From Strix aluco (taxonomy: Eukaryota > Chordata > Aves > Strigiformes > Strigidae): a stretch of DNA of 64,000 nt. A model generated the notes under the pieces. That model was given only the letters and a program-made list of their open reading frames with translations. It was not told the origin of the DNA and made no database searches. The stretch covers positions 47,329,330-47,393,329 of the forward strand of contig NC_133935.1 of assembly GCF_031877795.1 (NCBI RefSeq), in the 5' to 3' direction. The position numbers were made by a program, and so were the translations under genes. Position 1 is the first letter of the stretch. The number at the start of each line of letters is the position of its first letter. This document shows positions 52,926 through 64,000 of this stretch, in pieces.

Positions 52926-55900
52926 CCTTCCTGTCATTTATTGCCTGATTTCTGGGTAGAGGAAAACACGCTTCTAGCCAAATAGGATGGAGCTAAACTA
53001 ACACAACACTCATTCCCAAGACTTCTCTTAAATTTTATCAAGTGAAGAGACCTTAGTCTACAGTTTAAAAAACTGCTTTATAAAATCACCAAATGAAGAC
53101 CAAAAAACTTGAAAGTATAACCTGCACTTTGAATTCAAAAATTCACCCTGGCAGTATGTTCTGCCAAGCAGATAGAGCATACACTGACAAAGACCACACC
53201 TCATCTAGACAACAATCCTGGCCAAGAGCAATCAGATGAGCCCCAAAAGTAGGATAATTTCTGAGAAGCAATGGTGCAGTCAGGTCAAGACAGCAGGAAA
53301 AACAGTCAGTAGCCTAAGGTGGCAGACTATTTTGTTTATGCTGATGAGGCATCAGCCTTGTCCTTTCTAGCTTGAAAAGTTCATTCTTGCCTTTCATTCA
53401 TATATCCTTTGTTGATGTTGGGAAGGACAGGGTGTTTAGAGCAGCACCTTCTGGCTCTCAGGGTGGCTCACTGCTACCTTGACTAAGGTAGCAGCAGGGT
53501 CTTTTGCTCTCCATACGGGTCCTGCCAGACCCTCAGAAAGAAAAGTAAGGGGATTATGGGTTAAGGGTATGGAGGAAAAAAAGATGCTTATTGTGAGCGG
53601 ACAGGTGAGGGAGGTGGGGAAAAGGGCTGACCAGGCAGCTGCAGGGAAGAAAAATGGGTCTGTAGATGAGAGGAAGGCACAGGGAACAGGTATGTATGCT
53701 AGGTAGGAGGATAGGGTCCCCACAGAATGGCATAGGTTGTGAGGCTGGATGAAGACTTCCTGCTGCCCCATCAACACACAGATTCCTGAAGCCATATTTG
53801 CATGTCTCAGCCCCCTTTCTAATACTCAAAGTTGCTAAGAGCCTTCACAAGCTCCATTCATGCCACTCTCCCCTTCTTACTTAACTTCAAATTCCAAGTT
53901 AAGCATTCTCCTGAAGCGTAACTCAGACCTGGTTTAATTAATGTTCCTGAAACAAATTTCACAGACCGTTCCCCTCCACTGTCATTACACAGCAGTCCCT
54001 GGGATCTGCACTGCAACATGGATACATCCATACCAAGCTGACCTCAGAGACCAGCCTGAACTATAAAAGAGGTGAAAAGACAATGGGCTAACAACAATTA
54101 TCTAAAAATAATTCTTTTGAAATTTCCTTGAAACCAGAGTCATGTTGTTCTGACAGTTTATTCTGGGTTTGGCTAAGAATAGAGTTAATGTAGTTTACAG
54201 GATAAAGCAATTACTGCTATAATAACTCGGAAGTACCAGAAATAATTGAAGCACAGGCAAATTTTGTGGGGATGTGGATTAACAACATCACCCACTTCTA
54301 CAGGATAGATGTAGACTAGACCCCTGCACTAAACACTCTGCAGAGGACTCAGATCTACAGTTTCTCTTTTCTACATGCTGAAGAGTCTTCCACAACTTCT
54401 TCCCCAGCTCTTAGCTGGTTCTTCTATTGTCCAAGATGCTCTCATAGCACCAATACTTCCCTGGAATGTGCTGTATAATTTGCTTTACTGCTCTTAGCTA
54501 CGCAACAGGATCAGATGCACATGTGATACATACTATAAAAGCAGAATTAACTTTTAGTGTGCTTACTCTCAAAAATCACTTTGATTCTTCTTTACAAACA
54601 TATGCAAATGTTAGCTGAAATGTGTATCTCCACGTAAAGCAGATATCAAGGCTGTGATATGTCATAAAACATATGGACTGACACACAGCATATGGAATGA
54701 ATGACGGCTACTTTAAAATATTTGTAGCTTTCTATTTTCTCTAAAAAAGGCACAGCTTCTCTGGCCCATTGAGAGAGTTTTTATGTTAAAGGAAATCCAA
54801 CAACTTTTGTAAGAAGCCATATCTAAAGCAATTACTGGTGAACCATCACCAAAATTTGCCTGACAGTGAAAGAGAGTTACTATGACATCTGTTGAAATAA
54901 TTTAGATGAGTCCTCATTTATTAAAATTGTAAATCTATACCACTATTAGTCAAGCATGATGCAAACTATCAATCTAATACTTGCTCCCTTAGCTGGTACT
55001 CAGAGGCACTAATTAAGGGAGTTGCTTAACGTATCTGTTGTTTGCCTCTGTGTTGAACTATCAGCAGATGTGATCAGGAGTAACAATGAAGGCTGGAGTT
55101 ACGCTGCAGTTTATTCATTTAAATGGACTCTATACGATTGTTTATGAATACCCAAGCAAAACAAGGTCAACAACCCTGGATGTGGCTGTTGAAATTCTGA
55201 AACAATCTGAAGTACATTAATTGGGCTAGATGAGAACTTCTACCTTTGTCACCTACTTATTATCCAGCCCCAAAGTTTTAAAAGGGTCCTCAAATGCTTT
55301 GACTTTTCCTGACATTACACTGAATGGGACTTCAAGTAACACAAGCAAGTGTAACATGGAACCAATTAGCCCAGATATGTTGGAAGCCTTCAAATGCTAC
55401 AACAAATGAAATCCTAATCTCTGGAGAAAGAGAACAACAATGAAAATCACTTCAACTCCATAGTTTAGTTTTGTTATGTACGTATTTCCACCAGAAACTT
55501 CAAGAAAACATTATTCCAATTTAGCAGTAATAATTCTGGATTTTATATGGAAGTGTATAAACTAGAGGCTTAGTTAGAAGACAACTCTCAGTTTCCAGAA
55601 ATATGATCAGCTAATCATTATGAGGGGTGGTGCTGCCTCAGATAGCTGAACGGGTAAGATAATTTTGCCTGAGTGGCAATACTCCACATCCAGGAATTAA
55701 CTTAAGGAATAAGGAGAGGGCTGGGTTTGTTTTGTTGTCTTTTTTTTTTTTTAAAGAAAAAAATAAAACAAGGGGTCCTAAAAACATGATTTTCCAGATC
55801 CCAAAGGCTATACTTGGTTAACTGAGACTTACTTTTTAAATTAATTTCTCTTTTCAAGTTGGTGAGAAGGTGATCTAGAGTAAGCATTAGCTTACTTCGA

Positions 55901-55960
55901 TATTTTATTTCTGGAATCAGTCTTGGGAGTCAAATGCACGAACTGTTAAAGATGAATTTG

Positions 55961-56372
55961 TGTCATGGGAGAGAATCTGGATTTATGTATTGAAAGCTGG
56001 ATTGGCACTGCCTTTTCCCTCACTGTGGCAGGTGCACCCGCCCAACGAAAACAGGGCTTCTTTGCTGCTGAAGTGTAGCAGCTCCTGATTGCCTTTGTTC
56101 TTGGGACTTCACGGTAGTTGGGGCCTTCGGCCAATGGGAGCCGCTATTGACCACAGATCAGATTCGGCCTGGGTATAAATGTAGTCCCCTGGGGCAGCCC
56201 TAAGGAGTCGTTCTTTGTTCTGCGTTTTGGGTTATCCTTAAACCCTAGGAAGTTGTTCTGTTCCCCTTTTACAGACATTTGAACCTGTAATTTACAGAGG
56301 GCTAGTTAATTGTGTCGACATTAAATTTTTAATTTTTGGTGGTTCATTGTTTATTTGAGAGACTCCGTAACA
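55961..56372 (+). mobile_element. Probable endogenous-retrovirus solo LTR
   Basis: A 412-bp block starting TGTCATGG and ending GTAACA, giving the TG...CA ends of retroviral LTRs. It contains, in order, a CCAAT motif (GGCCAATGGG, about 56130), a TATAAAT box (about 56174), and an ATTAAA about 45 bases before the end, with GC richer than its surroundings: the U3-R-U5 layout. No internal retroviral genes flank it, so it would be a solo LTR. I could not find a clean target-site duplication (AATTTG against CTCACC), so either the ends are off or the duplication has decayed. Confidence 0.6.
56172..56180 (+). promoter_or_regulatory. TATA box of the LTR
   Basis: TATAAAT in a GGG-TATAAATG context, about 40 bases after the CCAAT motif. 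If active it would drive a plus-strand transcript, antisense to TRHDE intron 12. Confidence 0.45.
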
Positions 56373-59300
56373 CTCACCCTCAGACTTTGGTTTTCTAGAG
56401 TCAGCAGAACTCACAGCTTGGAAAGAAGCAAGCCAAGAAGAACTGATTAACAGCAGGAAAACAATCATCATAACTCATCATTTATCTGCACCAGGTTCCT
56501 GGTTTTGGCCTGGTGAATGAAATTCTGAGAGGAACTCTCGTGAAGGTCATCTGCAGCAGGGAAGTCACTTAGTTCACAGAATATTCTGAACGTATATTTT
56601 TTGTCGCTGCTCATTTCTGACACAGCTGCCTGTATTTGTGAAGTCTACAGGGGTAGGCTCTTCTGGCATAAAAAAACCTTAATCTGAAGAGAGAACAGCT
56701 CACTCTCCCCCTAATCTATGAAAGGAAATGTACACCACTCCAAAAAGGCTATCCATCCCTGGAGCAGAAGAACAATTATTTAACAATGCCACTTCATGCT
56801 TTCTCATGAATCCAGTTATCTGATAAACACCAAAGAAATGCTGCTAAGAAATATGCAAAATTTACTTCCAAGTTTTATCTTTGGCCTTTTTAAATGTGTA
56901 ACCAATGAGTGCAATCTTGACATGCACTGCGGTGTCACTAGGCCTATGACCCACCTTGAAGAGAACTGTCAGGAAAATCTGAGTATCCGAGGAACTCCAC
57001 CACTATCACTTCGAACGCAGAACAGAAGACAAGATAGTAATCGACAGCAAGACAGACTGTCAGCATCAAAAAAGTGGTTTCCTGAGCAACTGGCATGCAA
57101 ACCAAGCACCTGCCACCTTAACACCGTGAGCTGACCATAGTGCAGACAGGATCAAATGGGTTTGAGACGGACATTAGGTTTCAAGAAACAAAACAGATGG
57201 ATTCTTCCAGAACTGGAAAGAACAAAAACTATTTTAGATGACAGTAAAATAGGTATCCACAGTCACATCTGATCCAACACTGATTAACACTGAACACAAA
57301 CCAGACCTAATATTGGATTAAGTCAACCAGTTTAATGAGAGGAAGTGAATATGAAGACTTAGATCCCAGCACGTAAGAACTAGAGGTGACACAACACTCC
57401 TGACATTAGGAGGGCGATTTATCTTATCCTATATGGTTAAGTGGCTTTGAGAGGTCAGGTGCACATTTCCCTCCATTAACTGTCAGTGTACTGCAAGGTG
57501 ACAAGCTCAGATTTACAGGTGTACCTTTGGGATGTCTGAAGTAAAATGGGAGGCATCCCACCTCACATACTAACTGACTCCTTATCCTAAGGCAAGAAAG
57601 ACAGGAGAAGCTGACAACATTACCTACACTCTCAAGAAACAGTAGGATCTTTGTTATTTCCTGTGACACACACTTATGGGAGTTATCTGAACCTCCCTCT
57701 GCTCAGTTTAAGCTTAGAAGAGAGCCACAGTTCTATCTATCTTCTCTTGGCTTTCTCAGCCAACACATCCCATTTACTACAAACAATATATTTTCAAATT
57801 GTACTGAAATTTCATACAAAACATGCCCAAAGATAAAGGAACTTCAAGAAGAAGGAAAGAGAGAGTGCCAAGGTGCTATTCTTGCTCAAGAATTTGGGAC
57901 ATGTATTTCCATAAGCTATGTTACTGCCAAGGCTACAGCTCTCCAGATCCTCAGGGTGTGTATTACAGCTGAGCACAATTACGCTTAAAAATCTGAAAAA
58001 CAAACAAGATTGCGAGAATTCAAACACACAGTGGGCAAGCTGTAGCTTTCTTTTATTGTTATTATTCAATTCAGCTCTGCTTGATTAATGTTATGGAACC
58101 AAAATACACCAAGAAGGAAGAAGAAGGAATATATTTCATACAAAATGGGCAAAACTTTATGAAATTATAGTTATGGAGCTTAAAATATTCCTTGGAGGTA
58201 TCAATTCATTTATGTTATTTATTTTTGAGATATCATTATGCTGGATAGTAAAAGAATAAACATTTTGGAGGAATTAAATCAAACATACCCTCTTCTTAAA
58301 AAAAAGTGGTGCTCCAAAATAATTTATATGAGCAATTTTTTCATCTTCCTCCAGATCTAAATGTTATTAAATTTCACTAAAGATAAGACCTATACTTGTT
58401 CCACAAACAAAATCAATTAGCAGTAAAACTACATAGAAATATCGTATTAGGACACACCACATTAGAAGACAGTGGAAAAATTGAGTCAAACCCTTCTTGT
58501 GTGGAATGGATATTATTGTATCAAGTTCAACACACTAGGGAGTACTTCAGAAGTTTCTAAGAAGGATGGGGTATTTTGAAGAAATACAGCATCTTCAGTA
58601 CAGTAAAAAGAACAGTTTTTGTTAGAAATTCTTTCAAAAAGGACCAGCATGAATTTAAGAAGTTATGTTTTCATTTTTGCATTATTTTATCACTGAAAAT
58701 AATAGCTAGGGATTAAAATAAAAGTATGTATTCCACAGTTCTGTTCTCTCTCTCAAAATGTGTACATTTATAGTTGTAAACAAGAAGATAACACATCAGT
58801 GCAACTAGGGACCACAACTGAGGACTGAATTAAAAACAGCCAGTCGTCTCAGAAGTCAGGTCTAAACTACCAATTACTGCCTCTATGCCTGGTCAATAAG
58901 GTTACTCACCTTTTCTCATGTCACAGTCAATCATATGCATTTAATCTCCCCATCACGTAACATTATACGGGCAGAGATAAACACACACTGTGCATTGGAG
59001 ATGAGACTGAATCAGCACTGCATCCACAAGGCAGGTAATATTGAAACCATGGTACTGCTCCAAAAGAAAGCTAAGCTTCTTTTAGGCTGATGGTGGCTTT
59101 CTGAACACTTGAGTTTTTGAGGAAATTGAAAGGGTCTGTGTGATTTTGACAGCCCTCATTACTTGTTTTAGGAACACTGCTGTGTCACGTCAGTGCACCC
59201 GACACAGCAGGGGCAGGGGCAGCTGCACCACACTGCAGCATCAGCGTGTGACTTCACACTGCTTGTCTCAGCAAGAGCTCTCCCATCTGCTTCTGTACTG

Positions 59301-61161
59301 CCAGAAGTTCAGGCAGTCTGCCATCAAGGCCTGTCCCCAATACACTCCTCTTCCAACAGTCTCTTAAGGCCTCTCTAGTCCTACTCATGGTAAAGGAAGA
59401 GAGCAAGAGTTAGACTTATTCCTGGTCTTTCTTTGGGAGAGGGGAAATGAAAACAAAAAATACCAAACTCTTCTTAAAACAGTACCTCGTAGTCAGCTAG
59501 CCAATTTTACTAACTTCAGCATCACATTTTAACAGGAAAAATGATAGATGAATAAAGTAAAAAAAGATCAACAAAAAGTATACCCTCATGGCAAGTTTAG
59601 CCAGGTCCACATATCTTGACATACAAAGCATAAACCTACTGCTTGCAAACATGCAGATCCTTCCTCCACCCAGATCAGCTTGTAAGGCACGTAGTCAGAG
59701 TAATACTAGTGACAGGAGTCTGTGCAAAGATTTTAAAGAAACAGGAATCTAGCTACGTATCCCTGTTGGAAGACTATTTCCTCATAAGTAATATCTATGT
59801 ATGCGTATGTGTATACACTGTAAATATTTAACTCAACTACGTTTTTCCACAGTGCATGAGTAGCAAATGCAGCAGCATCCACTGTAGCTCATCGTTAACG
59901 AAAGTCAAGTTTTTAGAATGGGAAATCTTGTGAAAGGCTTCACAGCGCTCTAGCGTAGTTACCTCCAAAAAAGCAGCAAGATCCAGTATGACCATAAAAG
60001 TGCTTTGGAAACCAAGCGGGAAATGCATTAGTCATCTAATCTCTTTTTTTAGATGGTTTTTAGGTAGACAAAACTTGGCCAGACAATGGAGGTTGGGCTG
60101 TTAATCAAGACCTTGCCTTCATGCTTCATAAACAAGACATCCTAGTGCACTGGCTCAGTGCTGACTCAAAACAAAAACACTCACCTACAAGAATCAGCTT
60201 AAGTGACAGCTTTTTTTGGTGTCTAGATTTTCAGGGAAGTCTAGCCACATCTGACTGTGTTCAGTGCATGGAAAAAGAAGAAAGCGACACACTGATTCTG
60301 TGTAAATGCACACTACTTCTCTGAGGTGCCAAAACCACATAAAATGGGAACAGATTGTTACATTACTGAACATATAGTAGTTCTTCTAATAGTCTAGATA
60401 TTTCAGAATACTCTGCAATATTCTACTAGCCAGAGAGTATGCAAATCACGGTCCACTGAAGCCTGAAGTGATGACCTATTACGAGTCCTTTACTGTTGCA
60501 AATAGAAAGATGCCACAAGGCAAGAATGAAGGGCTGTGAAAAAAGCAGATGGCTACTTATTCTCTCCCTATGATGCCTCCTTCCCTACTACATCTCTGCA
60601 CTGCTAAGTAAGGGCTAATCACTGGCTTAAGTCATATATTCAGTCTAGTACTGGCAGCAGGAACAGAGTGGTAGGGCACACAACTGTGTTTTACTGCAGT
60701 GATGCTGGAACATCACAGAGCCATAATTTCTGTGTGACACTGTGCCTGAATCTCAAACATCTCCAGTGACCGTTTGTAGTGAAATGTACCTCAGTACTGC
60801 TGATTCTTGCAAGCCCCTGCTCAAATATGGCTATAAATACTCTAGCAAGCAGAAAAGCCGGTACTATCAGGAATTCTTTTCACGCTGCCTTTGACATCAC
60901 AGTGTTTTACTGATGCAATGTTCCCAGGCATCTCAAGAATCAAAAAGTTTGAAACGTTCCACTACTTTCCTCTGATTTTACACTTTCACTACCAACACAT
61001 TAGATGTCCTGATTTCAAAATAGGGACAATTCCATTGCCTCAATTCATAAAGAAGGCATTACCTAACCAGCTCTGTATGTGTTAATTATGAACTCTGATC
61101 ATAGTAAAACACAAAATGTTGTATAAATTCCAGAAATGCTCAATGGAACTCTGATTTTTCA

Positions 61162-61187
61162 TTCTGCATGAAAAACATCATGCAGAA
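61162..61187. repeat. Hairpin, 10-bp perfect arms
   Basis: TTCTGCATGA, 6-base loop, TCATGCAGAA. Located about 490 bases into intron 12 in transcript direction. Confidence 0.85.
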
Positions 61188-61675
61188 AAAGTCTTTTCTA
61201 TCAGATTAAAAGAAAAGAAAGATATTGGAAAAAAGATATAACAGTACGAGTCAGGGCAAAAAAAGTTACTGAAGACGGAAGGTGCCTTCCATCACAAATT
61301 AAATACAGCACAAGGGTCAGTTATAAAAAAAGGAGAGGTGGGGCATTAGGGAGAAACAGAAGGAAAAAACCTCATTCATTAGAGAAAGAGGAAATACATT
61401 ATTTATCTCCAAAGCATTAAATTGAACTTGCTGCAAAATTGATCAGATCTCTCCAGACTCGGATATCCTACAGCAATTATTGATCAAAAGCAGTGAATGT
61501 GCTACAGACCATGTTTATGTGCCATACAAAAAAAAAAAAAAGGGGGGGAGGGGAAAAGAACTAAAGTGTGTTTAAAACATATTTAACCTCAAAACACACT
61601 CAACTGCCGAGGTAATGATTGCATGAGTTATTGCAGCAATGTGTATGAGGATAGATTATCTTCAGGAAAACATAC

Positions 61676-61731
61676 CTGGCTAGATTGAATGCATCATCGA
61701 TCAAGCCTGCTCGATTACTGACAGAGATAAC
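61676..61731 (-). CDS. TRHDE: TRHDE exon (about exon 12)
   Basis: A 56-nt exon of 18 codons plus two bases, with acceptor CTCACAG| and donor CAG|GTATGT. It encodes VISVSNRAGLIDDAFNLA and ends with AG, which joins an A from the next exon to make Arg. The R-A-x-L-I-D-D-A-F-x-L-A segment is a conserved helix of the ERAP1_C domain in M1 peptidases. The exon is too short for ORF finders and is recognised only by its peptide and splice sites. It is separated from the preceding exon by only 98 bp and from the next by 19.1 kb. Confidence 0.95.
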
Positions 61732-61829
61732 CTGTGAGGGGCAAGCACAAAAATTGAACCATTTAGGGTGATGAAACAGTGAAGGTTCACCTATCAAAGC
61801 AGATTTTAGGGATGCAAAGAGGAGCTTAC
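61732..61829 (-). other. TRHDE: TRHDE intron 11 (98 bp)
   Basis: A very short intron between GAG|GTAAGC and a pyrimidine-rich CCCCTCACAG acceptor. It is far shorter than the other introns here (477 bp to 19 kb). The flanking exons join in phase 0 without loss of residues. Confidence 0.9.
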
Positions 61830-61963
61830 CTCATGGTTCCTTGTCAGCTGATTAATTAGCAGCCTCCAATTCTTAATATCATAATTAACTCTAAAGTAGC
61901 CAGTCTGATTGATGTTCCCCAGCAACCAACTTGCCTCTTCCAAAGCAGGAATTCTGTGGTGTT
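61830..61963 (-). CDS. TRHDE: TRHDE exon (about exon 11), start of ERAP1_C-like domain
   Basis: First coding block of the gene inside the window. The acceptor reads TTTCTAG before 61963 and the donor is GAG|GTAAGC. Two leading bases (AA) complete a codon begun in an exon outside the window, then 44 whole codons follow, ending in phase 0. The peptide opens HHRIP and contains SWLLGNINQTGYFRVNYD and NWRLLINQLTRNHE. The G-Y/F-R-V-N-Y-D signature marks the start of the C-terminal helical domain in M1 aminopeptidases of the APN/ERAP type. NQT is a potential N-glycosylation site, which fits an extracellular protein. This domain packs against the catalytic domain and helps close the substrate pocket; that is family knowledge, not seen here. 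Confidence 0.95.
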
Positions 61964-64000
61964 CTAGAAACAAAGAACAAGATGGGAAGGGGACTTGGTA
62001 TTAAATTTAAAAATTCTAAAGACATATCTGTTAAATTCTCTCAAATTCTCTCCTTCTTTACATAGCCATGAAGGCAATAAAATTAATTCAAAGACTAACA
62101 AAAACATCGTGCTTGATTAATAATTTCCTTTACATCTTCTGATGTAGACACACACCAGCTGACATTCCTGTGAGGACCTTTTTCCCACACAGAACTCCAA
62201 GAGTGTTTTTATTCTGGCAAATAGTATATATATGAGAGATGCCTATTTTAAGCCTGGTACCCTGATTCTGGTCATGCTAAAATAGCTTTCTACAACCTTA
62301 ACTTCAACATTTCAATGGATGTGTTATAGAGACAAGACTAAACCTGTGGTTTAAAAAAAAAAAAAATCGTTAAGTGTTTCTGCATCTAGTCAATGAAGCT
62401 TTTATATTGGATTTTAAATTAAAGTATTTGTACAGCTTCTAGCTACTAACCACTGAAAGTCTCCCCTTTACAGCTAGACCAATTAACATTATATCAACTA
62501 ACCCGTTCTTCCTCTTTCCCCTCTTCTTAGGTAATCACTTTGGGGCTGGAAGTCTAAATTTATTCTAGTATTTGTACAGCCAGGCAGTCCACAACTATTT
62601 GCAGGACTAGGGATTTCAACAACAAAAATGCCCTGAACTCACAACACACAGTTCTTTCACTATGAAAAGAATCATCATGGAATGAAGCCTCAGGCTTCAA
62701 TGTCTCTTGAAGAAGCTTTCAATCTAGCAAATTATTCTGACAAAACTGATCATGAACCAGAACTCACTAAAAATTCAGCAACTTTCTTTTCTACTATAAC
62801 AAAATTAGTTTGTACACTGTTGACAAAAGGAACAGTATTCTCATGCATTTTTAAAAATAAAAAAGAAATACATAAAATTTGTTTTAAATGTAATTCCATC
62901 AGGGAATTGTTTGGTGTGCCTGAATTCCCTGAAAGTAACGAATGGGAAAAAAAGTTAACAATACCATCTTAACAATTCACACATATATCTAGCACCTAGA
63001 CTCACTACAGAAATTGGTTTGTTTCAGCCTTTCTCATAAAAAAGTAATTTCTGAGGAAATAATAGATGACTAGGACTACAAATAAAAGTTATGCTTCTCC
63101 CTTGACTAAATATCTCTAGCAAACACACAACTAACTACCATTTTAAGGTGCAAAAATACAAAGAGAAGCAAGACCCCAATCCTAAGGACACCCAATTATA
63201 TGTTTAACTTTAAAGTCATGGAGTTATGTTACGCACAGAAAATCAGATTAAAAGCTGCAAGATTAATAAAGTTCTCACCTAGGTAGTTCTGACATCATTA
63301 AAATCTCTTAAAAATACACTTCCTAGAAATAATAAACCCAGAATAACTCAGTTGTTGCCTATTCAATTCAATTGTTATTGATCTTTCAGGGTTCGTCTAA
63401 CTTGCACCAGTTCAATTTAACTATTCTACACAAACAATTGAGAGAAAAAAATACAGACCACCAGTTTTGGTTAAAATATTGATTACATCCATTTACTTAT
63501 CTGTGCTAAAGTGCCAAGCAGACACATTCTTTAGGAGCCAAAGTATCCTGCAGAATAGGACTAAGTAAGAAAACCAGAATTAAGTCCTACAACTCTGTCA
63601 GCTTCCCAGGCATTCATACTGTCAAAGCACCTAAGCTGCTTTTGCCAAGCAATCTGATTTGAAACAAGGTTTTAACACCGGGTGTCCTTCCTTCCACAGG
63701 GGTCTATAAAACACTGGGCTATAGCTCAGTCTAAGCAAACTCTATACTGACAGTGCTCCTCTGTTTAGATCCTTTTTTCACTGGACCAGAAGTCAGAATT
63801 GCCTAGTTGCTCCAGCCTACTTATGGAAGACTTGAATCCTGGTTCCTGTGTAAATGACTGAATCTTATACAAAGAAAAACATTACTGTAGAAAATACTGT
63901 AAAAGATCGTAACAATTTACAGCATAGTGATAAAGATACTTTCTTAGAACAGATTTGGATCAAGTATCTGCTGTAAAACAGGGAGAGAAGGAATTTCAAT
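61964..64000 (-). other. TRHDE: TRHDE intron 10 (partial)
   Basis: Sequence upstream of the first exon seen. Its acceptor end reads TTTGTTTCTAG. The previous exon must end one base into a codon; no matching block is visible before the window edge, so it lies beyond 64000. Confidence 0.75.

Larger units (their letters stand above)
42565..61675 (-). other. TRHDE: TRHDE intron 12 (19.1 kb) with transposon insertions
   Basis: The largest intron in the window. It contains a CR1 LINE (about 46230-48555, plus), a MIR-like SINE remnant (about 52760-52925, minus) and a solo-LTR-like element (55961-56372, plus). It also has A/T runs (55740-55752; near 61530) and an 18-bp palindrome at 45561-45578. Outside these I see no exon-like block or RNA gene; the scattered open frames are short and resemble no protein I know. 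Confidence 0.85.
17738..64000 (-). other. TRHDE: TRHDE gene, 3' part (nine exons, locus entry)
   Basis: Partial locus of the thyrotropin-releasing-hormone-degrading ectoenzyme, an M1-family zinc metallopeptidase anchored as a type II membrane protein that cleaves the pGlu-His bond of TRH outside the cell. Nine minus-strand blocks splice in phase (134, 56, 148, 98, 108, 168, 141, 82 and 144 nt; 1079 nt in all) to about 358 residues plus a stop. The family is recognised from remembered vertebrate TRHDE sequence: GYFRVNYD, SVSNRAGLIDDAF, SDWISSNRNR, RIPLNVRDIVYCTG and VETVEANVRW appear in the expected order. The full protein is roughly 1020 residues, so this is about the last third. Introns are 98, 19111, 2228, 477, 13848, 539, 4975 and 1871 bp. 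The HEXXH site and the membrane anchor are not in the window, and I see no further upstream exon between 61964 and 64000. Confidence 0.95.

Noticed and set aside
53436..53829. Overlapping 119- and 91-codon minus-strand frames
   Set aside because: GC-rich, Pro/Ser/Leu-biased translations in two frames at once, typical of chance open frames; no family recognised.
61964..64000. A further upstream TRHDE exon
   Set aside because: No block with the expected end phase or family motifs was found; the 96-codon plus-strand frame at 62682-62972 is on the wrong strand and unlike TRHDE.
1..64000. CRISPR arrays, tRNA or rRNA genes, bacterial or phage operons
   Set aside because: No direct-repeat/spacer pattern, no cloverleaf or rRNA-like segments, and all coding evidence is spliced vertebrate sequence.

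Overview
The window looks like avian nuclear DNA, or at least sauropsid DNA: AT-rich, gene-poor, with a CR1 LINE ending in the ATTCTGTG octamer pair, older MIR/L2-like remnants and one probable retroviral solo LTR. There are no bacterial operons, and nearly every open frame is short and uninterpretable. The exception is a set of nine short, splice-bounded blocks on the minus strand that join in phase.

Those nine blocks are the 3' part of TRHDE, the thyrotropin-releasing-hormone-degrading ectoenzyme (pyroglutamyl peptidase II, an M1-family zinc ectopeptidase). Read from high to low coordinates they are 61963-61830, 61731-61676, 42564-42417, 40188-40091, 39613-39506, 25657-25490, 24950-24810, 19834-19753 and 17881-17738 (stop TAA). 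All nine have AG/GT boundaries and compatible phases. Together they encode about 358 residues of the helical C-terminal ERAP1_C-like domain. The catalytic HEXXH part and the membrane anchor lie upstream, beyond position 64000. If the bird gene has 19 exons as I recall for mammals, these are exons 11-19; I use that numbering.

Layout: 1 to about 17.1 kb is the gene-poor region downstream of TRHDE. It holds a worn LINE reverse-transcriptase remnant (about 3.3-3.8 kb, minus), two MIR/L2-like scraps and simple repeats. About 17.1-17.74 kb is the likely 3' UTR, with a candidate AATAAA followed by a 23-base G run on the transcript strand. From 17.7 to 62 kb are exons and introns. Intron 12 (19.1 kb) carries a 5'-truncated CR1 with a dead ORF2 (46.2-48.56 kb, plus), a MIR-like SINE (52.8 kb) and a solo-LTR-like element (55.96-56.37 kb, plus). 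CR1 and LTR are antisense to TRHDE. A 13-copy 9-base purine minisatellite sits 41 bases into intron 13.

I found no RNA gene, CRISPR array or wholly new system. The observations most worth checking concern TRHDE processing. Exon 14 has a weak donor, and read-through into intron 14 stays open for 33 codons, which would give a truncated ectoenzyme. The pyrimidine tract beside exon 13 and the G run beside the candidate poly(A) signal are the next two.
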